Shown here: one piece after another, positions 48,178 through 53,398 of the stretch
Layout: each line of letters opens with the position of its first letter
How positions within the stretch are numbered: position 1 is the stretch's first letter
Origin: Fibrobacter succinogenes
Lineage (GTDB): Bacteria > Fibrobacterota > Fibrobacteria > Fibrobacterales > Fibrobacteraceae
NCBI GenBank assembly: GCA_902776765.1
Contig: CACYRP010000020.1
Location: 1 to 53,398 of the forward strand
Reading direction: 5' to 3'
DNA length: 53,398 nucleotides
The notes under the pieces: generated by a model
Database searches by the model: none
Seen by the model: the letters and a program-made list of their open reading frames with translations, nothing else
Told to the model about the DNA's origin: nothing
Program-made: the position numbers and the translations under genes

Positions 48178-49436
48178 CTAACAACGGTTTCTTTGACAAG
48201 TTCGGCGGCAAGTACGTTGCCGAAATCATCCGCCGCCCGCTCGACGACCTCGAAGCGGCATTCAACAAGTACATCCACGATCCGGAATTTCTCGAAGAGC
48301 TCCGCATCATCCAGCGCGACTATATTGGCCGCGAAACTCCGCTGTACTTTGCCCCGACGGCAACCAAGCTCTTGGGCGGTGCGCAGATTTACATCAAGCT
48401 CGAAGGCCTTGCCAACACGGGCGCCCACAAGATCAACAACGCTATCGGTCAGTGCCTTTTGGCCAAGAAGATGGGCAAGACCCGCATCATCGCCGAAACG
48501 GGCGCCGGCCAGCACGGTCTCGCCACTGCTGCCGCTTGCGCTAAGCTCGGCCTCGAATGCGTCGTGTACATGGGTGAAGTCGACGTCCGTCGTCAGCAGC
48601 CGAACGTAGCAACGATGGAAATGTACGGTGCAAAGGTAGTGCCGGTCACGAGCGGTAGCCGCACGCTCAAAGATGCCGTAAACGAAGCCATGCGCGACTG
48701 GGCAACAAACTTCCAGAACACGCACTATGTGCTCGGATCCGCACTCGGCCCAGCCCCGTTCCCGGATATCGTTCGCACGTTCCAGTCCATCATCGGTGAA
48801 GAAGTCAAGCGCCAAGCCGCCGAACGCAACATCGACATCGCAGCCGTTGTCGCTTGCGTGGGTGGCGGTAGCAACTCCATCGGCGTGTTCACGCCGTTTA
48901 TCGAAGACAAGAATGTACGATTGATCGGTGCTGAAGCTGGTGGCGTCGGCCCGAACGTCGGCGAAAACGCAGCCCGCATGACGGGTAACGCTAGCCGCGA
49001 AGGCATCGTACAGGGTTACAAGAGCCGCTTCCTCATTGACGAAGATGGTCAATCCATGCCGACGCGCTCCATTTCGGCAGGCCTCGACTACATGGGCATT
49101 GGCCCGCAGCTCGCCGCTCTCGGTGAATCTGGTCGCGTGGAATTCACGGCTATTCTCGACAAGGAAGCTCTTGAAGCCGTCAAGTTCTTTGCCCGTAACG
49201 AAGGCATTTTGTTCGCACTCGAAAGCGCACACGCCGGTGCTGCCGCCATGAAGATTGCGAAGGAACTCCCGAAAGACAAGGCGCTCGTCATCAACATGAG
49301 TGGCCGCGGTGACAAGGACATCTTCATCACAAGCCCGGTGTTCCGCCCCGAAAAGTGGAAGGAATTCCTCAAGGCCGAACTTGTTCGCCTCGAAAACAAC
49401 GAAGACATCCACGACGCGGAGATAATGAATAAATAG
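48168..49436 (+). CDS. trpB: Tryptophan synthase beta chain
   Basis: This 422-residue PLP enzyme condenses indole with serine. The PLP lysine is in TGAHKINNAIGQ (about residue 88), the active-site loop is AETGAGQHGLATA, the phosphate loop is CVGGGSNSIG, and FFDKFGGKYVAE opens the chain. It is slightly longer than typical TrpB (about 400) at the C-terminus. Translation starts inside a CCTA-type repeat. Expression is governed by the Trp-Trp-Trp leader attenuator upstream. It is followed by trpA after 162 bases that hold two mutually complementary repeat tracts. Confidence 0.96.
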   Translation: MTYSNNGFFDKFGGKYVAEIIRRPLDDLEAAFNKYIHDPEFLEELRIIQRDYIGRETPLYFAPTATKLLGGAQIYIKLEGLANTGAHKINNAIGQCLLAKKMGKTRIIAETGAGQHGLATAAACAKLGLECVVYMGEVDVRRQQPNVATMEMYGAKVVPVTSGSRTLKDAVNEAMRDWATNFQNTHYVLGSALGPAPFPDIVRTFQSIIGEEVKRQAAERNIDIAAVVACVGGGSNSIGVFTPFIEDKNVRLIGAEAGGVGPNVGENAARMTGNASREGIVQGYKSRFLIDEDGQSMPTRSISAGLDYMGIGPQLAALGESGRVEFTAILDKEALEAVKFFARNEGILFALESAHAGAAAMKIAKELPKDKALVINMSGRGDKDIFITSPVFRPEKWKEFLKAELVRLENNEDIHDAEIMNK

Positions 49437-49598
49437 GTTGTAGGTTACAGGTTATAGGTCTTAGGAAAAAAACACGCGCAAGCGCATCTATAAAAGTGCT
49501 AAAACCGTGAAGTAATCCTAACTCCTATCTCCAAATGCCCAAAACCTAAAATCCATAACAAAATCCTAAAACCTAACACCTACTACCTAATACCTATT
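49437..49598. repeat. Inverted CCTA/TAGG tracts between trpB and trpA
   Basis: AGGTTGTAGGTTACAGGTTA and TAGGTCTTAGG (49436-49466) follow trpB. CCTAAAACC, CCTAACACC, CTACTACC, CTAATACC and CTAT words (49564-49598) precede trpA. The two tracts can pair as a long imperfect stem. The middle has a small hairpin (CGCGCAAGCGC region near 49474) and no gene. Confidence 0.7.
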
Positions 49599-50351
49599 AT
49601 GAACCTCATGTCTCATCTTATTGCGGGTTTTCCTGACGCTGAAACTTCTATCGCCATCGCCGATGCACTTGTGAAGGGTGGCGCGAACATTCTTGAAATC
49701 CAGCTTGCCTTCAGCGATCCGAGCGCAGACGGTCCCGCCATCCAGACGGCATCCACCATCGCTCTCGAAAAAGGCTATTCCACCAAGCAGGGCCTTGCCA
49801 TCGTGAAGCAGATTCACGAACGTCACCCCGAAACGCCGATTTACATCATGACTTACGGTTCCCTCGCCTTTACGCCGGGCGTCGAAAACTTTGTCAAGAT
49901 GTGCAAGGACGCAGGCGTTTCTGCTTGCATCATTCCGGACCTTCCGTTTGACCATGATGAAGGCCTCACCGAAGCTTGCAAGAAGCACGGCCTCGAAAAC
50001 ATTCCGGTTGCCGCTCCGAGCATGACCAAGGAACGTCTCGAAACGATGGCTTCCGCAGGTTTCAAGTACATCTACGCCGCACTCCGCGCTGGTACTACCG
50101 GAAGCGAAACGACGATTGACCAGGCAACACTCGACTTTATCGACACAGTCGGTAAGCACGGCGCCAAGGTTCTCGGTGGCTTCGGCATCCGCAACGGCGA
50201 ACAGTCCAAGGTGCTTTCGAAGCATGTGTACGCTGTGGTCGCAGGTTCCGTGTTCGTGAACATTGTGCTTGCAAACGCTGACACAGCCGATGGTCGCGCA
50301 AAGGCCATCGCCGCTATCGAAGCAAAAGCCAAGGAAATCGCCGGGAAGTAA
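49599..50351 (+). CDS. trpA: Tryptophan synthase alpha chain
   Basis: This 250-residue TIM barrel cleaves indole-3-glycerol phosphate to indole for TrpB. The catalytic Glu is in NILEIQLAFSDPSADGP, which also holds the Asp; YIYAALRAGTTGSETTI and GGFGIRNGEQ form the phosphate site. The N-terminus is short (MNLMSHLIAGFPD), beginning about 15 residues into the usual alignment; this is common in some lineages. The ATG follows the CCTA tract without Shine-Dalgarno. It ends the trpBA unit, with a terminator at 50432. Confidence 0.94.
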   Translation: MNLMSHLIAGFPDAETSIAIADALVKGGANILEIQLAFSDPSADGPAIQTASTIALEKGYSTKQGLAIVKQIHERHPETPIYIMTYGSLAFTPGVENFVKMCKDAGVSACIIPDLPFDHDEGLTEACKKHGLENIPVAAPSMTKERLETMASAGFKYIYAALRAGTTGSETTIDQATLDFIDTVGKHGAKVLGGFGIRNGEQSKVLSKHVYAVVAGSVFVNIVLANADTADGRAKAIAAIEAKAKEIAGK

Positions 50352-50431
50352 AAATTCGCGCAGTCCGAGCGATAAACTAACCTCGGCAAAATGGTGGCTT
50401 GCGCGCTGCCATAACATTTCCAACAGCGTAT

Positions 50432-50463
50432 GGGCATCCCAATTCAAGCGGGATGCCCTTTTT
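50432..50463 (+). terminator. Terminator of trpBA
   Basis: GGGCATCCC (50432-50440) pairs perfectly with GGGATGCCC (50450-50458), then TTTTT. Confidence 0.85.
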
Positions 50464-50678
50464 GTTGATCTTGGCATGGAGAAAACAATGAGCAACCAAA
50501 ATTTTACATAAGTCATTTTAGCTCATTTTTTTTCTTAAAAAAGCAGCTATATTTCGTTTTATTCAGCTGAGACCCAATAACTACGGGCTTCAAACACAAC
50601 AACTACAAAACAATTTGGCCCATTGCGCACCACTTTTCGCTGGGCTATATTAAGACTACTTGAAAAACAAAGAGTCAT
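50464..50678. other. Gap between trpA and the AT-rich genes
   Basis: No gene seen. It contains TATATTTCG near 50547 and TATATTAAG near 50648, both possible -7 boxes, and an AT-rich run. Confidence 0.4.
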
Positions 50679-51002
50679 ATGTACCCTAAATATCAATCAG
50701 TCAAATACAACCCAGCATTTGGAGCATTTTTCGACAACGAAGATGCTATCATCAATGTTTGCAACGAGGCACTTTCGTTACGTGATAATCAAAAAATCAC
50801 AGCTACGACCTACCAAAAATGTGATGTAGATGATATGTTGCAAGGCAACCCATTTGACTTTTTCTTTTCAATTGAAGCGACCCAACAAAATGGTTCAAAA
50901 CTGCATATAGCCTTGCATAAAAAATCAATTATTTCACTTATTGACAAAGAAATTCTCATAAGCAAGCCAAGCGATAAAAGTAGCAGCCTCAATGCTCGTT
51001 GA
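50679..51002 (+). CDS. Hypothetical protein
   Basis: This 107-residue protein has no recognised family. It is soluble-looking, with a mixed alpha/beta pattern (KLHIALHKKSIISLIDKEILIS at the end). Base composition is more AT-rich than the metabolic genes. The frame ends SSLNAR-stop, while a second frame starting 11 bases earlier (ATG 50992) continues with MLVDGIDPFYIAQNTVLLGS; the two may once have been one protein or are coupled by overlap. Shine-Dalgarno is weak (AAAGAGTCAT). Confidence 0.45.
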   Translation: MYPKYQSVKYNPAFGAFFDNEDAIINVCNEALSLRDNQKITATTYQKCDVDDMLQGNPFDFFFSIEATQQNGSKLHIALHKKSIISLIDKEILISKPSDKSSSLNAR

Positions 51003-51102
51003 TGGAATCGACCCGTTTTACATAGCTCAGAATACAGTTCTTTTAGGCTCTGAAATAGAAGAAATTCAAACAGAACTTCGCAAATTGCAGACTAATAAAT
51101 AG
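50992..51102 (+). CDS. Small ORF overlapping the previous gene, or its frameshifted C-terminus
   Basis: This 36-residue frame (MLVDGIDPFYIAQN, then a coiled-coil-like SEIEEIQTELRKLQTNK) overlaps the preceding ORF by 11 bases in the +1 frame. It has no separate Shine-Dalgarno. A single indel would make it the C-terminus of the upstream protein. Confidence 0.35.
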   Translation: MLVDGIDPFYIAQNTVLLGSEIEEIQTELRKLQTNK

Positions 51103-51136
51103 AAAAATTAAGTATCACAACAATTAAGGAGATAAA

Positions 51137-51835
51137 ATGATTCATGGCGATAAAAAACTCTTTTGCACCGTATTTTCAAATCCACTTAGAGCCTGGACTT
51201 TAGCAATATTATTACAAGAGATTTCACCACAATTAAAGGAACAAATGGAGGAACTCAATTGCTACACTATGTTAAATCTTAATCAAGATTTAGTTAATGA
51301 AGAAAAAAGCGAATTAAACTTTCGTTTTAACATTTCAGACGCTTGTATTATTAAAAAAGTTTCCATTTCTTATCATAACAAAAAACACAAATCTTTTTTC
51401 ACTGTAACCATCTTTACAAATTCAATTGCAGCATTAAGGAATAAAGCAACTTTCAAAATCAATATAAGTTTATCTAAAATCACAAAAAAAGAAATAGATA
51501 AAGTTCCCGATAAACTCATTCACGTTGTATTTTTACTGCTAAAGTACAAAGACGACCTTAAGAAATTAAAGGAAGAACTTTTTAAGTTAGGGAACATCCA
51601 ATACGAAACAAAATTCTTTGAACGAAAATGGTTAGCAGACATGGTTATTCTCTACATGAATGACTTCGTTGACGAAGATACACTTTTGTATTTACAAAGG
51701 GGTGATTTGAGTATTGGTCAAAAGAATGGTTCCGTAAGTATTGCTGATTGTGAAAATCGAAAAGAAATGGAATTTTATCGAAAACAACTACGAATAATAC
51801 AATATTTGGTCAAAAAACAGGGTATTAAGAACTAA
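51137..51835 (+). CDS. Hypothetical protein, AT-rich
   Basis: This 232-residue protein is rich in Lys, Ile and Asn. I recognise no family. It has no signal peptide or membrane segment. The ATG has AAGGAG eight bases upstream, so it is probably expressed. The low GC compared with the trp and sulfur genes suggests horizontal acquisition, together with the ORFs just before it and the Rpn-like gene just after. Confidence 0.55.
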   Translation: MIHGDKKLFCTVFSNPLRAWTLAILLQEISPQLKEQMEELNCYTMLNLNQDLVNEEKSELNFRFNISDACIIKKVSISYHNKKHKSFFTVTIFTNSIAALRNKATFKINISLSKITKKEIDKVPDKLIHVVFLLLKYKDDLKKLKEELFKLGNIQYETKFFERKWLADMVILYMNDFVDEDTLLYLQRGDLSIGQKNGSVSIADCENRKEMEFYRKQLRIIQYLVKKQGIKN

Positions 51836-51974
51836 AATATTACCCTATAATCCACGTCAAGTTCCGTTTGTAAATTTTTACACAAATTAATTCAGCCAAA
51901 TAGGTGAAAAAAGCGTGTTAAAGAAATAGGAGGCAAAGTTCCCCCGATAAAACCTACAGAAGGATTTAACTACG

Positions 51975-52971
51975 ATGAATATTAAAAATGAATCTATGAA
52001 TGAGGAACGAGACATAGTCAAGGAGTTCAACACAATTCTTGAATCCGTTGCGGACGATAGCAATTTCAATCATGACCGCTACTTACGCTTTGCATTCGCA
52101 GATCCAAAGAGAATGGCAGAACTGCTAAAATTGTATGCAAAGCATAACCCCTCCGTTAAGGGAATTTCTTGATACAATTGACCTTTCGACGTTGCGTGGT
52201 TCGCCAGAAAACTTTTCGACTGCAAAGCACACCGGCTCAGCGGATCTCGTGTTCGAGGCAAACATCAAGACTGGCGGCAAAGCGGGACTATTTGTGGGAA
52301 TTATTGCAGAACACAAGTCCGATGTGGACGAAAACGTGTTGAACCAAATTTCCGAGTATCATCACCATCTTTTTGCAGAAAAAAAGAAGGACGTTCCCGT
52401 AGTGGCGTTCATCGTCTACAATGGAAAAGATAAGTGGGATCCACTGTCAAAACCGCATTTTGAAAACTACCCCAAATACTACCACAAAATTGGCTATCCT
52501 TTCATGTTAGAGTTTTTGGATGTAGGATACGGCATTAATGACGATGATTTAAAAAACGTTTCACCAGTGACCCTTGTCGCACTAACGTCGTTGAAGTATA
52601 TTTTCGATGAAAAAAAATTCACAGAATCGTTCCGCGAGGCAGCGGCCCATTTACTCAAACTGGACCGTTCGCCCGAAGGAAAAGATTTTATCAGACAGTC
52701 GCTTTCATATTTCTTGTGGAGGTGGCCAAACAGGCAAGAGGATATAAAGATGGACAGACCGGAAATCGTAGCAAGAAGAGGTTACGAGACTTTTGCGGAA
52801 CATTATGTGAATGTTGGTATTGAAAAAGGCCGTAATCAAGAACGCGAAAAAACGGCTCTTGACATGCTTGCAGAAAACGAACCCGTCGAGAAAATCGTCA
52901 AATACACGCATCTATCAGAAGATAAAGTCCTCGAATTACAGAAAAAGCAAGGCTCTAGTCATAGCAAATAG
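51975..52971 (+). pseudogene. Rpn-family recombination-promoting nuclease/putative transposase, frameshifted
   Basis: Two overlapping frames make one Rpn (YhgA-like, PF04754-type) protein. The first, from ATG 51975, carries the family start HDRYLRFAFADPKRMAELLKLYA and stops at 52172. The second continues from about 52150 with LREFLDTIDLSTLRGSPENF, then ADLVFEANIKTGG and VGIIAEHKSDVDENVLNQISEYHHHL, which holds the PD-(D/E)XK-type Asp and E-x-K residues, and ends with a GRNQEREKTALDMLAENEPVEKI tail. The frame changes near 52145-52160 (AACCCCTCCG). Either it is a pseudogene or frameshifting occurs. Shine-Dalgarno AAGGA precedes the ATG. Family members mobilise by recombination rather than standard transposition. 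Confidence 0.75.
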
Positions 52972-53030
52972 CTTTATCCTCCTCTAAAAGATATTCTCGT
53001 CACCCTGATTCACAAGTGCGGGACAACGCC

Positions 53031-53062
53031 AAAAAGAGGTCAGATTTTCCGATCTCTTTTTC
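53031..53062 (+). terminator. Terminator after the second Rpn gene
   Basis: AAAAAGAGGTC (53031-53041) pairs with GATCTCTTTTT (53051-53061; one mismatch). It resembles the terminator after the first Rpn-like gene (494-519), as if these genes share a conserved 3' end. Confidence 0.7.
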
Positions 53063-53177
53063 GTACATTCGACTTTGCCCTACGGGCTCCGTTCAGGGTA
53101 ACTCACAAAGCCGAGGCTGATACGAGGGGAGATTCCTCCCCCACTCTTCCGATAACAAATCGTTTCCATTTGCAATC

Positions 53178-53215
53178 AATTCTAAGTTCTAAGTTCTAAG
53201 CTCTATGTTCTAAAA
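53178..53215 (+). repeat. TTCTAAG-type tract before aconitase
   Basis: TTCTAAG words are repeated four to five times (TTCTAAGTTCTAAGTTCTAA, GCTCTATG, TTCTAAAA). It is the same kind of degenerate heptamer tract as those before trpG, trpB, trpA and cysE. Confidence 0.6.
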
Positions 53216-53251
53216 AGCTATCTTTACGCGCGAAAAATTCATGAGGTAACT

Positions 53252-53398
53252 ATGCTTTTCAATTTCGACATGATCCAGGGCGTCTATGCCCGCATTCCTG
53301 CCCGCGTTGAAGCTGCCCGCAAGCAGCTGGGCCGTCCGCTCACCCTCGCCGAAAAGATTATCTACAGCCACCTGATCGATGGCGCCGAGAACAGGACT
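53252..53398 (+). CDS. acn: Aconitate hydratase, N-terminal fragment
   Basis: The first 49 residues are in the window (MLFNFDMIQGVYARIPARVE, then ARKQLGRPLTLAEKIIYSHL). This opening is characteristic of mitochondrial-type (AcnA-like) aconitases of anaerobes, which isomerise citrate to isocitrate. The catalytic domains and 4Fe-4S cysteines lie beyond the window edge. The ATG at 53252 has GAGG 5-8 bases upstream. Confidence 0.85.
   Translation, partial: MLFNFDMIQGVYARIPARVEAARKQLGRPLTLAEKIIYSHLIDGAENRT

Overview
The window looks like chromosome of a Fibrobacter-type bacterium (phylum Fibrobacterota). The evidence is indirect: -7 promoter boxes of the TAnnTTTG kind, a family 2A encapsulin, assimilatory AprBA, Rpn-type PD-(D/E)XK genes and recognisable protein families. 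No rRNA gene is present to confirm the taxon, and I see no tRNA gene or CRISPR array.

Layout. 1-5.3 kb: 3' end of an Rpn/PD-(D/E)XK gene and a giant 2-hydroxyacyl-CoA dehydratase activase. 5.3-7.4 kb: XRE regulator, a candidate small RNA and a His-rich CobW GTPase. 7.5-10.9 kb: a trp attenuator with a Trp-Trp leader peptide, then trpE and fused trpGD. 11-12 kb: a membrane protein and an HD protein. 12.1-37.3 kb: a very large sulfur region. 37.3-40.6 kb: PdxR (MocR), pdxS and pdxT. 40.6-42.9 kb: small hydrolase and fused trpCF. 43-46.6 kb: DinD and a decaying DUF262 locus. 46.7-50.4 kb: an exported Mn-pyrophosphatase, a second trp attenuator (Trp-Trp-Trp leader) and trpBA. 50.6-53.1 kb: AT-rich unknown genes and a frameshifted Rpn gene. 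53.25 kb: start of aconitase.

How the genes work together. Sulfate enters through a porin, Sbp and CysTWA. CysDN makes APS, AprAB reduces it to sulfite, and a small siroheme/4Fe-4S reductase makes sulfide. Sulfur is then handled by TusA-like proteins, two ubiquitin-like carriers, two E1-like enzymes, two JAMM proteases and MetY (protein-thiocarboxylate homocysteine synthesis). One carrier is fused to its E1 enzyme and a rhodanese. A family 2A encapsulin with a cysteine desulfurase carrying a long N-terminal cargo tail follows, then CysE. Six near-identical promoter elements (TATTGGAC-N14-GTTCTATA plus TTTG or TTTTG) and one variant precede the sulfur transcription units and define a local sulfur regulon.

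Other highlights: REP-like palindromes inserted in frame in three enzymes, one nested inside another; a decayed trp attenuator; an sbp gene with no ATG/GTG/TTG start but an ATT preceded by a hairpin-sequestered Shine-Dalgarno; leaderless genes; degenerate CCTA-type tracts that form inverted pairs between co-oriented genes; and a 48-bp repeat that begins at stop codons.
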